Source: Pseudomonadota bacterium
Lineage (GTDB): Bacteria > Myxococcota_A > Polyangia > Haliangiales > Haliangiaceae
Direction of reading: 5' to 3'
Length of the DNA stretch: 33,826 bases
NCBI GenBank assembly: GCA_022360315.1
Contig: JAKSDA010000068.1
Span: 1 to 33,826, forward strand
The translations under genes were made by a program, and so were the position numbers. Below, piece by piece: positions 1 to 9,500 of the stretch (its first letter is position 1; every line of letters begins with the position of its first letter). The notes beneath the pieces were generated by a model that saw only the letters and a program-made list of their open reading frames with translations, was not told where the DNA came from and did not search any database.

Positions 1-153
1 ACCGCGACCCGCAAGTAAGTACCCAGTATGGCCGACCAGCCCGCCGATGGCTGTGTTGCTCATCGGTCACGTAGGCCCACTATGCTCCCTCTTCGCGCCT
101 TGCCCTCGACGCGCTGGACCGACCCTACTGGGCACTTACTTACGGGTCGCGGT
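1..153. repeat. 28-bp imperfect inverted repeat around a ~97-bp centre
   Basis: Bases 1-28 and the reverse complement of 126-153 match at 26 of 28 positions; the differences are at arm positions 12 and 21. The bases just inside each arm also show weaker complementarity, so the whole segment could be a long imperfect hairpin, or the ends of a small non-autonomous element. The left arm begins at the window edge, so it may extend further out. No convincing gene lies inside. I see no target-site duplication because the left flank is missing. Confidence 0.75.
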
Positions 154-308
154 ACTTGGAACCGACTGATGCAGCGCGTCAGACACATCCAAGACATAGG
201 GATGATAGATACTACTAGATCGTGTAAGTTAAAAGGGTTATGGTGAATACATTGTACTGAAATTACTCCTACGCTTTTGTCCCTGTAAGATGGCGTGCGG
301 CACTGTAG

Positions 309-794
309 AGCCCGGCGATCAGGTCGATTCCGGACCTCTTCCGATGGGGGCAGCCCGACATTCGAATGCTGACTCATTCCGCATCTCAGACCATCGCTCC
401 AGGGCTCACTGTGGGATGTATTTCACTGTGGGATGTATTAATGACGCCGCGGGTTTTCACCGCAACAACCGCTATTTTCGAGTATTCGATCTGACCGAGT
501 TCGAGATCACTGGCGATTTTGCGGCGACGAGGATCGATGTCGGCATCGAGAGAGCGGTATCGAGGGACGGCAACCCGCAGGTTGCAATGGTTCAGCTTCA
601 CACTCTGGCCGGATCGACGCTGGTCGAGAACTTCAAATTGCTCGCAGAAACCCAAACATTGATTCCGAATTCGAGCCGGACCATTCATACGGTCGCCAGC
701 CCGGTCAGATTCGGTTATCCAGTCGTTCAGCACTGCTGGTGTGGCTCTCGAGATATTGATTCTGGATTGCCAGCGGGCTAAAAGGCCGAGTTAA
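309..794 (+). pseudogene. decayed secreted beta-sandwich domain gene, frameshifted
   Basis: Reading three frame segments in turn gives one sensible protein. The first (309-407) ends in residues like THSASQTIAPG. The second (from 425) contains the string NRYFRVFDLTEF and alternating beta-strand-like text. The third (about 700-794) contains VALEILILDCQ and stops with TAA at 792. The pattern resembles a beta-sandwich domain repeated in bacterial secreted proteins, but I cannot name the family. The first shift is caused by a perfect 17-bp tandem duplication (406-439); the second lies near 690-740. A stop at 306 closes the upstream frame and no start or signal peptide remains, so this is a fragment. 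Its last bases overlap the end of the convergent LysE gene. The frame joins are my reading and need an alignment. Confidence 0.45.
406..439. repeat. perfect 17-bp tandem duplication
   Basis: The 17-mer at 406-422 is repeated exactly at 423-439. Because 17 is not a multiple of three it shifts the reading frame of the overlapping beta-sandwich fragment. Removing one copy joins the upstream and middle coding segments in one frame, which suggests a recent slippage or duplication mutation. Confidence 0.9.
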
Positions 795-1423
795 AAAAAC
801 CAGATATAAATCGCCCGGCCGAGCGAGAAAAGCGCGTATGCGATGAGCAGCAAGCCGACGATCCGAGTGATCCACACCGCCTTGCCGCCGAGGACTTTTT
901 TACCGTGGTTGGCCAGATAGGCGACCAGCGCAAACCAAACGAACGAACCGCAGCTCACTCCAATCGTGGCCGCAATGCCCTCGGTCTGACTCACTTCGGG
1001 CATGGACGAGCCGACAATGACGACCCACGTGACAATGGCCGCGGGGTTGAGAATGATGAGACTGAACCCGAGCACGAAGCCCGACCACATTTGAGCTGAC
1101 GGCTCGGAGGCGCGTTCTGTGACCTCGGTAACCGTGGCGAGCGGCTTGCTGCGCGCGGTGAGCACGCCGTAAACCAGTAGGACAAGCCCGCTGGCCGCGT
1201 ACAGGATGGGCGGAACGCCGGGATGATCCTCGAGAAACGGACCCATGCCCAAGATGCCGAGCATGGCGTAGAGTCCGTCGCCAATGGCGCCGCCAAAGCC
1301 CACTGCAATGGCCCGGCGCAGAGTGTGGCGGTAGGCGGTATCGATTACCGCAACATTGACGGGGCCGATGGGAACGCCGGTGAGCGCACCGATCAGCGCG
1401 CCGATCAGGAAATAGGTCAGCAC
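791..1423 (-). CDS. LysE/RhtB-family translocator
   Basis: This 210-residue membrane protein has the LysE-superfamily plan: six hydrophobic segments and an N-terminal conserved stretch (GALTGVPIGPVNVAVIDTA, about residues 9-27) with the glycine/proline signature of the family. Relatives export amino acids or other small solutes across the inner membrane, driven by the proton gradient; the substrate cannot be told from sequence. The start is GTG at 1423, with a CGGAG Shine-Dalgarno-like sequence six bases upstream. It is divergent from the metallo-hydrolase gene at 1603 and converges on the broken gene that ends at 794, with a short overlap of the stop codons. The length is normal for the family. 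Confidence 0.85.
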   Translation of the reverse strand: MLTYFLIGALIGALTGVPIGPVNVAVIDTAYRHTLRRAIAVGFGGAIGDGLYAMLGILGMGPFLEDHPGVPPILYAASGLVLLVYGVLTARSKPLATVTEVTERASEPSAQMWSGFVLGFSLIILNPAAIVTWVVIVGSSMPEVSQTEGIAATIGVSCGSFVWFALVAYLANHGKKVLGGKAVWITRIVGLLLIAYALFSLGRAIYIWFF

Positions 1424-1602
1424 ACTGAACTCCGGCCGCCGACGTTCACATGATCTTGACAGCTCGAATCCAAGCTGGTTTCAGCGGCCGTTTCTGTTGT
1501 CGTCCCGGTTGCCAGGGTTGCTGCTGTCGCAGACCATGTCATCCCGAGCGGGCGGGCGGGTTGCCAGCAGACTGACCGAACCGGCCGATCGCGCGGTGTT
1601 GG

Positions 1603-2424
1603 ATGGCGATCCCGTGCTATATGGATGGCGTGGATAGTGCCAGAGTTATATGGATTGGACACGCCACAGCCCTGATCGAGATGGCCGGTGTCCGTGTGCT
1701 GGTCGACCCGCTCGGCCGTCGTCGCTGTCGGGCCGTGGGCGAGTACCACGCAGTGCTCATCACTCACGCCCACGTCGATCATCTCAACCGCTGGACCCTG
1801 GCTGTGCTCGACAAGGGAGTTCCGCTCTTTGTGCCCAGGGGAGCCCGTGACATCGTGGCCGACCTCGGCTTTGCCCGGGTGGTCGAAGTCGAGCCCGGCG
1901 ATCAGCTCGCGGTCGGCAAACTCGATATCGTCGGCGTGCCGACCCGTCACGATACGGGTCGCTGGCGCAAAAACGATCACCCGATCTGTACTGGATACGT
2001 CATCGCCCGGGACGGTATGGTCGTGCATCACGCCGGTGATGTCGACATGTCCACGTATGACGTATTCGACGATATTGGCCGTGACTTCGCCGTCGACGTC
2101 ACCCTCCTTCCCATCGGCGGCATGCTGCCGGTGTGGTATTACCGAATGCGCCAGAAATCCATTGATCGAGGGGTTCATATCGATCCGGATACCGCGCTGG
2201 CAATCGCCCAGCGGATCGGCGCACAGGCCATGATTCCGGTCCACTGGGGTACGGTCAATCTGCGCCTCGGGCCGCCCAGTATGCCGCGGCGCCGATTGCT
2301 CAAGGCGGCGGAACAGACCGGTCTGTCGGATCTGGTCAAAGTACTGGGCCACGGCGAAAGTCTCCAGATCACCCGTCGCCTTGGCCATCGCTCCGACTCT
2401 CCCCGACTCTCTCAGCCCAGGTGA
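1603..2424 (+). CDS. MBL-fold metal-dependent hydrolase
   Basis: This 273-residue protein has the metallo-beta-lactamase fold. The metal-binding motif HAHVDH lies at residues 55-60, a later HHAGDVD segment near residue 145 supplies the bridging aspartate, and an HWG triplet near residue 210 is in the expected late histidine position. The sequence resembles the UPF0173/UlaG/NAPE-PLD-like branch of the fold, which hydrolyses lactones or phosphodiesters, sometimes of N-acyl phospholipids. An alternative start is the ATG at 1621; neither has a clear ribosome site. It faces the phospholipid head-group operon and its last 13 bases overlap the convergent small membrane-protein gene. A lipid-related substrate is only an inference from the fold branch and the neighbours. 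Confidence 0.8.
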   Translation: MAIPCYMDGVDSARVIWIGHATALIEMAGVRVLVDPLGRRRCRAVGEYHAVLITHAHVDHLNRWTLAVLDKGVPLFVPRGARDIVADLGFARVVEVEPGDQLAVGKLDIVGVPTRHDTGRWRKNDHPICTGYVIARDGMVVHHAGDVDMSTYDVFDDIGRDFAVDVTLLPIGGMLPVWYYRMRQKSIDRGVHIDPDTALAIAQRIGAQAMIPVHWGTVNLRLGPPSMPRRRLLKAAEQTGLSDLVKVLGHGESLQITRRLGHRSDSPRLSQPR

Positions 2425-2624
2425 AACTTGAGCACTCCGGCGACGCCGATGGCGGCCATGATCACGCCGATAATCGAGCCAAAGACGCGGTCGTGTCGAT
2501 CGTCGCCCTCCTCCATGGCGAGGGCGCGGCGCAGGCGCACGATATCGACGACGAGCCAGGTCGCGGATGGAAAGAACACAACTGCGGATACCATCCAGAC
2601 GAAAGTTTCAGGCGACGTAATCAT
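2412..2624 (-). CDS. small two-helix membrane protein
   Basis: This 70-residue protein has two predicted membrane helices (about residues 7-27 and 48-66) joined by a charged loop rich in Arg, Asp and Glu. I do not recognise a family. Its ATG overlaps the stop codon of the upstream CDP-alcohol phosphatidyltransferase in an ATGA arrangement, so it is translationally coupled and is the last gene of that operon. It also overlaps the 3' end of the convergent MBL-fold hydrolase gene by 13 bases. The coupling makes it likely to be real and possibly an accessory subunit of the lipid enzymes. Confidence 0.65.
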   Translation of the reverse strand: MITSPETFVWMVSAVVFFPSATWLVVDIVRLRRALAMEEGDDRHDRVFGSIIGVIMAAIGVAGVLKFHLG

Positions 2625-3142
2625 GACGGTATTGGATCAATGAGCATACGCTTGGCGTCGTGGATAAGGACGATCACCATGAGCGAAGCACAGCTGTAGA
2701 AGAAGTACTTGACTTCGTATTTGTTGCAGCCGGTGCCGGCCAAAAAGGCGGCGAATCCGACCAGGCGTTCCATGGCGAACGAATGGTAGTTGGTCGCCCG
2801 TCCGGCCCGCCTGACGTAGATCGCGCGCATTGACGAGTTGGTGGCCCCGGCGACACCGATGACGATCACAGGTATCCAGGGCACGTAACCGTAGGAGGCC
2901 AGAACGATCAGGAAGAACCCGTAGCAGATGGCGTCGGTGATGGCGTCGAACAGCTCGCCGAACCCCGAAGAGCAGTTGAAGATGCGAGCCACCAGACCGT
3001 CGAGCTTGTCGAGCAGACCACACGCGATGACCAGCATGGACGCCCATTGGTAGATGTCGTGGTGTACACAGTAGAGAAATGGCGGCAGGGCCAGCATGCG
3101 CGATGCAGTGACCGCGTTGGCGGGATTGATGTAGTCGTTCAC
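2621..3142 (-). CDS. CDP-alcohol phosphatidyltransferase (short)
   Basis: This 173-residue integral membrane enzyme carries the complete family signature DG-x2-AR-x8-G-x3-D-x3-D at about residues 46-68, starting LDGLVAR and ending in the AITD aspartate. Members transfer a phosphatidyl group from a CDP-alcohol to a hydroxyl acceptor (glycerol phosphate, inositol, serine, ethanolamine or choline), using the motif aspartates to bind metal. The acceptor cannot be read from the motif. The start is GTG at 3142, 45 bases after the stop of a second enzyme of the same family, and its stop overlaps the start of the next small gene. Two different members side by side suggest sequential steps or a head-group variant not made by the housekeeping enzymes. 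Confidence 0.85.
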   Translation of the reverse strand: MNDYINPANAVTASRMLALPPFLYCVHHDIYQWASMLVIACGLLDKLDGLVARIFNCSSGFGELFDAITDAICYGFFLIVLASYGYVPWIPVIVIGVAGATNSSMRAIYVRRAGRATNYHSFAMERLVGFAAFLAGTGCNKYEVKYFFYSCASLMVIVLIHDAKRMLIDPIPS

Positions 3143-3187
3143 AGCGGGCTCAACACTGAATGGTACGGGATCCTGGCAGCAGAAACG

Positions 3188-3901
3188 CTAGCTGACGCTC
3201 TTGGCCGATTCTTCGTCCGAGGTCATCGACGGCATTGGAGTCATGCCGATGCGCGCAGCGGGATCGACGCGGCGATAGCGCTGCCAGGCAAAGGCAATGC
3301 GCTGGACCAGGGAGACGTGAGACATGATGGCCACCGCCCAGATGCCCGCCAACATGGGCCGTGGATCGTTCAGAAGGGCGGTGCAAAACACTCCCGCACC
3401 GTAGTAGATGATAAACTCAGCCGAGCCGAATATGCCCACGACGTCGACCGGATGACCGATTTTGCCCTCCTCGCGAAACACATCCTGGTGCGATTCGGCA
3501 TAGAGGGATAGCTTTACGATGACATTGGACAGAGAGCCGGTGATGCCGAAGCCGAGCACGATGAGCACGTGGGGATAATCCGTGCTCAGAGCCAGACAGC
3601 CGCCAGCGTATATGATGCCCAGCACCCAGCGGTCCGAGACGTCGTCCATGACAGCTCCAAATGTCGACCGCTGGTTGCGGTTGCGCGCCACATATCCGTC
3701 GATATGGTCCATCAGGCCGCGTACCAGGAGCAGGACCAGGCCGAGCCACCAATGCGTGTATAGAAACGCCACACCGCAGATCAGGCCGATGAACGCTCCC
3801 AGGAGGGTCCAGTGATTGGCGTGGAGCGGCAGGCGCGCGGCGGACGCCACCAAGGGATGCAGAACCTTGTCGGCGTGCTTGCGAACAGCGAAGAGATTCA
3901 T
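3188..3901 (-). CDS. CDP-alcohol phosphatidyltransferase (long)
   Basis: This 237-residue membrane protein has the same catalytic signature, with DG-x2-AR-x8-G-x3-D-x3-D beginning at the string DHIDGYVARN and ending DDVSDR (about residues 65-91). Several hydrophobic helices follow. A polar N-terminal segment of about 30 residues precedes the first helix, and the C-terminus is a charged tail. It differs clearly from its neighbour, so the pair is not a recent duplication. The start is ATG at 3901, 58 bases downstream of the aminotransferase gene, in the same operon. The substrate is unknown; phosphatidylinositol-phosphate, phosphatidylserine or an ethanolamine-type product would all fit the family. 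Confidence 0.85.
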   Translation of the reverse strand: MNLFAVRKHADKVLHPLVASAARLPLHANHWTLLGAFIGLICGVAFLYTHWWLGLVLLLVRGLMDHIDGYVARNRNQRSTFGAVMDDVSDRWVLGIIYAGGCLALSTDYPHVLIVLGFGITGSLSNVIVKLSLYAESHQDVFREEGKIGHPVDVVGIFGSAEFIIYYGAGVFCTALLNDPRPMLAGIWAVAIMSHVSLVQRIAFAWQRYRRVDPAARIGMTPMPSMTSDEESAKSVS

Positions 3902-3959
3902 CGGTCGTCTCTATTCTCTATGCGTCCCGGCTGACCACAGTTTGGCTCGCCGGGTACGA

Positions 3960-5261
3960 TCAGCCGGCAGTCCGGCGAACTGATTCGAGAGTGCCGCCCA
4001 GCGACGCGGCGAATGTATCAAGTTGCTCGGCTGTTATGCACAGCGGCGGCTGCAGGCGCAGCACATTTCCGTACGGACCGCTCACAGTGAGAAGCATTCC
4101 GTCCTCCTGCAAGGCATCGGCAATCCGAGACACCAGCTCCCTGGGCAAGACCTCCTTGCTGTGGCGATCGGCGACCAGCTCGACTCCACCCAAAAGGCCC
4201 TTGAAGCGGATATCTCCGACCCAAGGATCGTCCAGGTCGGCGACCACCTCGGTGAAATACCGTCCCATATGGGCACTATTTTCGATGAGCCGCTCGTCGA
4301 TCAGGGTGTCGATCAGGGCCAATCCTGCCGCTGCCGACACGGCATTGCCAGCGTTGGTCGGCGTGGTGCCGCCGTAGAAGCCATCGACCACCTCATCCGA
4401 TGCAAGGACCACGCTCAGCGAACCGACCCCGCCCGACAGACCCTTGCCGGCGGTCAGGATATCGGGCTCCAGTCCGTAGTGCTCGGCGGCAAACATGGCG
4501 CCGGTGCGTCCGAGTCCGGTCTGGATCTCATCGAGGATGAGCAGTAAACCGCGCTCGCGACGCATCTCGTCCAGACGCTTCCACCACGCATCGGGTGGAA
4601 TGATGCCGCCCACCGACTGGACGGTCTCGGCGACCACCGCGGCAGTGTCGGTATGCTCATCGAGACGCTCCTCGGCCTCGTCGAGGCACTGGGTGGCACA
4701 GTTATCGGCGTATTTGCAGCGATAACAGTAGGGATTGGGGATCTGGTAGGTGCGGTCGGACAGCGTCGCGCCACCGCTCTGCCGGTATTTTTCGCTCGCG
4801 CACAGCTCGAGAGCACCCAGAGTCAGGCCGTGGTACGCGTTGTCGAGATAGGCGAGTGTTTCGCTGCTCTTGTGCTGACGAGCCATCTTGATGGCGAACT
4901 CGATGGCCTCGGAACCACCGGTGGCAAAAAATGTCTTGGCCAGGGGCCTGGGCGTTATCTCGACCAGGCGCTCGGCCAGATTGATCGACGCCGGAGTGGC
5001 CTGTTTGCCCGAGACCTGCATCACCCGCCCCATCTGAGAAACTGCCGCCTCGATGATACGCGGATGGCAGTGCCCGGCCTGGTTGACAAAGTATCCCGAC
5101 GTGAAGTCCAGGTATTCCTTGCCGTGGACATCGGTGACCGTAGAGCCCTCGGCATGAACAATGGTCACGGGAGCTCCGCCAGACCATGGCCGCAACACGT
5201 GCTTGGAATCCTTGGTGACAAGCGCATCGGCTTGGGATTTGGACAGAGATTTCTCGCTCAC
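3960..5261 (-). CDS. class III PLP-dependent aminotransferase with a four-cysteine insert
   Basis: This 433-residue fold-type I PLP enzyme has a GGSEAIE phosphate-binding segment near residue 115, DEIQTGLGRTG at 244-254 with the aspartate that pairs with the PLP nitrogen, and Lys273 in TAGKGLSGG as the Schiff-base lysine. It looks closest to the branch that includes AGXT2-like transaminases and ethanolamine-phosphate phospho-lyase. An insert around residues 175-195 holds Cys179, Cys182, Cys188 and Cys192 (CYRC..C..C), which could bind a metal or form disulfides. It is the first gene of an operon with two CDP-alcohol phosphatidyltransferases, so an amino-alcohol or phospho-amino-alcohol substrate is attractive but unproven. 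The start is GTG at 5261, with an AGGAG sequence about 12 bases upstream. Confidence 0.85.
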   Translation of the reverse strand: MSEKSLSKSQADALVTKDSKHVLRPWSGGAPVTIVHAEGSTVTDVHGKEYLDFTSGYFVNQAGHCHPRIIEAAVSQMGRVMQVSGKQATPASINLAERLVEITPRPLAKTFFATGGSEAIEFAIKMARQHKSSETLAYLDNAYHGLTLGALELCASEKYRQSGGATLSDRTYQIPNPYCYRCKYADNCATQCLDEAEERLDEHTDTAAVVAETVQSVGGIIPPDAWWKRLDEMRRERGLLLILDEIQTGLGRTGAMFAAEHYGLEPDILTAGKGLSGGVGSLSVVLASDEVVDGFYGGTTPTNAGNAVSAAAGLALIDTLIDERLIENSAHMGRYFTEVVADLDDPWVGDIRFKGLLGGVELVADRHSKEVLPRELVSRIADALQEDGMLLTVSGPYGNVLRLQPPLCITAEQLDTFAASLGGTLESVRRTAG

Positions 5262-5437
5262 TGGATTCGATTTCTCCTGCGGTATGTCAGGTCACGTGCT
5301 GCTCGAGGATCGGCTTGTACCACCGCGTTTTCGACAGACGGCCGCCCTGTAGAACAACGTATTCGCCTCTCACCTCTGGCCATGAAGCGAAGCGTTTAAC
5401 CGAATCGGCCAATCGTTGTCAATCAGACCCTTGCATC

Positions 5438-6430
5438 TCAACAATTCTCAGCGGTTATACGAGCCTGGGGGGTGACTTTAGAAGGTTCGGCAAGGTCGTC
5501 CACGAACTGCCCGTCGACGGAGTTCCATCTGCGCAGGCGATGGGCCACCACGCCGGGCCGCTTTTCATCGGCACTGCCGGCGATTTCGAAGATGCGGTAT
5601 CGGGCTGTGCGCTCGGGTCGATTGGCCTCGTAGGTTCCCGATTGCACGCCCAATACCGGGACGATGTCGCCGTTTGGCCCGGGCAATTCGCCACGCAGAT
5701 CGCGGTGTTCGTGGCCGTGAATGACGAGTTCGGCGCCGGATTCGGCGATGACCCGGGCGAACGCCGCAAAGTCGCGCAGGCCGCGGATTTTGTTGTGGGC
5801 GGATTTGCCGACCGGCGGATGGTGAATGGCCACGAGACGCAGGCAGCTGGCCAGCCGCCGGTCTGCAAGCACCGCGCGCAGCCGGTCGAGCTGGGCCGTA
5901 CCCAGCCGTCCGTAGGCTGTAAACCAGGGCGTCTGCATGCTAGTCGAAAGTCCTATCAGAGCGACATTGCCGCGGATGCGTACAACCGGCCAGGTCGGAT
6001 CATCGGGCGCAGCTCTGTGGCCGGACCGCGCCGATGTTTCATCGGCTGGCCGCTCCCATTCTGCATCGGCCTTAAAATAGTCCGCAAAGTATTGAGTAAA
6101 ATATTGATTTCCCTTGGCAATGTAGGCGTCGTGATTGCCGGGAATGACAGTGACCCGGTGTGGGCCGAGTTCGATCTGGTCGAAGAGGGTGCGGGCGAAG
6201 CGAAACTCTTGCTCGAGTGCCAGATTGGTCACGTCGCCAGTGCAAATCACATGATCGACGTCGCTGGCATTGAAATCGGCGACCATGGCCTCGAATGCGC
6301 TGGTGTGGTAGTGCCGGCCTCGATTGGTCAGCAGGTTCAGCCTACCGATCCAGCGCTTGTTGGCGAAGTCGAGTATCCGCGCCCCCTGTAGCGAGAGAAG
6401 GTGCAGATCCGAGCAATGGGCGATTCGCAT
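5438..6430 (-). CDS. calcineurin-like metallophosphoesterase
   Basis: The start chosen is the ATG at 6430, giving 330 residues that open MRIAHCSDLHLL; the reading frame is open further upstream to 6490, but that extension adds nothing family-like. An AAGG lies just before the chosen ATG. All metallophosphoesterase blocks are present: D-x-H in the first strand (SDLHL), GDVTN, GNHDA, IHHPP and GHEHRD. These bind two metals and hydrolyse phosphomonoesters or phosphodiesters such as cyclic nucleotides. It lacks a signal peptide and is probably cytoplasmic. It lies between the aminotransferase operon and the receptor-kinase gene on the same strand, about 90 bases downstream of the kinase stop, so it may share the kinase transcript. 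Confidence 0.85.
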   Translation of the reverse strand: MRIAHCSDLHLLSLQGARILDFANKRWIGRLNLLTNRGRHYHTSAFEAMVADFNASDVDHVICTGDVTNLALEQEFRFARTLFDQIELGPHRVTVIPGNHDAYIAKGNQYFTQYFADYFKADAEWERPADETSARSGHRAAPDDPTWPVVRIRGNVALIGLSTSMQTPWFTAYGRLGTAQLDRLRAVLADRRLASCLRLVAIHHPPVGKSAHNKIRGLRDFAAFARVIAESGAELVIHGHEHRDLRGELPGPNGDIVPVLGVQSGTYEANRPERTARYRIFEIAGSADEKRPGVVAHRLRRWNSVDGQFVDDLAEPSKVTPQARITAENC

Positions 6431-6520
6431 TGCCTTGAGATAGCACGGTTTGCGGGTCACGCTGTACTCGGGTTGCGCCGATCGGGGCAACTTTGCCGGA
6501 CAATGCCCTTGCCCCGGCGG

Positions 6521-9500
6521 TCAGAAGCTCGTCGGCCGTTCGCTCGACGACGCCTGCAATCTCCGTCCGGCGATCACGCCCACGCAGACAAGGGCGGTGA
6601 GCATGGTGGCGAGCAGGGCAAAAACCCCGACCCCGACGCGATCGACAAAGCTGACTATGCGCGAGTCCATGGGCTCGATGTAATAGACTCGAAATGGTGC
6701 GTGTTCGAGGGGAGCAGTCAGCAGTCCATGGCCGTCCACGATGCCAAACTCGTGATCCGGATGGGCGCGCAGCGCTGATTCCTCGATCGGCATCATGTCC
6801 ATCAGCTTGGTGATCTTGTTGTCACCCGAGGCGACTTTGCTGGGATAGGCGAGCAGATTCTCCTTGTGATCGACGAGGATCATGGTGCCTCGCCGCTCGC
6901 GTCCAAATGCCTCGACAACACTGTTGATGGAGTCGATCATGAGATCGGCCGATACGGTTCCGACAAACTTGCGACCGTCGTAGACCGGCGCGAAGCAGGT
7001 GGTCATGATGCCCTTGCCCGCTTCGTCGTGGTACGCTTGGGCCCACTTGACTTTTCGCTCGGGGTTTTCCTCGGGCGTGGCCAGCAGATAGAACTCGAGC
7101 TCTCCTGTCTGGTAGATCTTCTTGGCGACGAGGGACATGCGAAAATGGTCCGAGTCTACCCAGGGGTACAGGTTCATGAACTTTTTGCCCGAGGTGTAAT
7201 AGAGCCAGACCAGGTCTTTCACGCTCTTGTTGGCCTGGTGAAAGCCGTGGTTGAGGTGCAAGGCCATTTCCACCTCGCGGTAGAACAGGCGGCTGCGTTT
7301 GCGAAACGAACCCAGGCCGGTGAGATTGCCGCTCTTCTCTTGCACGAGTGACGGCCGGATCTCATCCATGGCGAAGCCGTCACCATCCTGCCTCGGTTTG
7401 ATCATGTCGAACGCCTTGGATCGGAGTAGCCGCTTTTTTGACTGTTTTCGCGTCTGGCCGAGATGCTCCTCTGCGGTTGCCCGCAGCATTTGCATGTGGT
7501 CGGTGACCTTGGAAAAGAACGTGTCCAGATAGGTCACGTACTCGGTGAAGTGCACGCGCAGCGCCGCGCGATCGGCGGCCACATAGCTGGATTCCTGCCG
7601 ACCGATCAAGTACACGAACAGCGCCAGCATAGCGAAAAAACCATAGACCAGCCTCCGCTTGTTGCGCGCGGAGCGATCGGCCAGGGCAAACACGGCTTCG
7701 AGGTAGCTGCGCTCGCGCGCGGCCAGTTCGTCGCGGTGACGGGCGAACCAGCGCCGGGCCTCATCGGCAGCCTCGTCGCGCCACAGGGTGCCCGCGGCGC
7801 GGCCATTGGCCTCCCACTGATTGGCCGCATTGCGCAAGCGGGCGCGAAATACCGCGTCGCCCTGGTTCTCGTCCAACCAGCGCTGCAGGGTCGGCCATCC
7901 TCCGATCAGTGACTCGTGGACCAGCTCGACCGATTTATCGTCGCTTTCGCGGTCGCTGGTAATGACCAGAAGGCGCGCGTCGGCCAGGAACTGGATCACT
8001 CCCTCGACCTCGTCGAGGCCGCCGGGCAACTCGCGCAGCTCGCTCATGCTGACCACGGCTCGCGTGCGCTCTGGGGTGACCAGGCGTTCGAGGATTTCCC
8101 GGGCCAGCGCGCGCCGTTGCGCGTGCATGCTGCCGAGCACCGTATCGGCGTGCACGGCCAGCGCGCCGGCCACGCCGCCCATCTGGATATAGCTGGCCTC
8201 GGACAGGATCCGGAACTCGCGATCGCGGTATTCCCACAGCTTGCTGGCCGCGAATTGCAGGAGCGGCAGCGCGCTGTTGGTGGCCTCCAGGGCGTCGAGG
8301 ATGTCCTCGACCATGGCCGGGCTTTCGAACCGATATTCGGCGGCCTCGACCGGTTTCACCAGTGCTTCGCGCAGGCCCCCTCGAGACAGCGGGGGCATGA
8401 TCATGAGGCCGCGGCTGACCTCGTGCATGAACAGACGATGCTCGGCCAGGCGGTCGATAAAGTCGGATCGCACCGAGATCAATAGACGCAGCGGTGAACT
8501 GGCGTCGTCGGCCACGCTGTCGAGACAGTTGACAAACGCGTCTCGTTCTTCCGCGGACGCGCCCAGGGTATAGAGCTCTTCGAATTGATCGACGAAGATC
8601 ACCACGCGGCGTATCTTGCGCTTGGCTCGTTCGCGCAATGCGGCGCCCATATAGCCGGGCTCGACGCGCAGGCGCTCGGTGTGTTCGCCGTATGAGAGCC
8701 TGATGCGCCGTGTCGGGCCGCCGTCGTGAAAGTCGTTCGATTCCTCGGGCAACCGGGCGAGCAAGTTGGCCAGTGCGGTGAGCGGCCGGCGGCCGGGACG
8801 GACGACAAAGGCCTCCCAGCCCTCGCCCGACCGTTTCAGCGCCGGTAGTACACCGGCCCGCACCAGCGATGATTTACCGGCGCCGGACGGTCCCACCACA
8901 GCGACAAGGGGGGTGTTGCGCAACTGCGTCACCACAGTGGAGATCTCGCGGCTGCGGCCGAAGAAGCGATCTGTATCCGATTCCTGGAACGCCGCCAGAC
9001 CGGCAAATGGCGCCTCGTCACTGCTCAAGAGCGGGGCGCCATGGGTGGGCAAGAGCGGTTCGAGTTCGGCCAGGAGCTGTTCGGCTGTAGCTGTGCGATC
9101 GCTTTTATTCTTGAGCAGGGAGCGGTCGATGATTCCGCCCAGGGTGCCGAGATCGTGACGATTTTCGCGCACGCTCGGCATTGGCATGTCGATATCGGAA
9201 ACCGACAGAAGCCTCTCGATGGTCACCGGTGAGAGCGGGTGCTTTCCGGTGACCATCATGTAGAGCATGACCCCCACAGCCCAGATATCGGAGCGTTGAT
9301 CCACTCCCTTGCCGAGCAGCTGTTCGGGCGACATATAGGGCAACGTGCCGGCGAGTTGACCGGGTTGGGTTGCGGACTGACGGACTTCGATCGATCGGTC
9401 TGACGTCCGGGTGGTCACCGCATGGACCAGAGGACTCCGAAACATGGCGATGCCAAAGTCGAGCACCTTGACCGTGCCAGACTGGGTCAGAATAATATTC

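Noticed and set aside
1417..2388. Long open frame (323 codons) antisense to the MBL-fold hydrolase
   Set aside because: It lies fully over a gene with clear metal-binding motifs, has no family character, and is the usual antisense shadow of GC-rich coding DNA.
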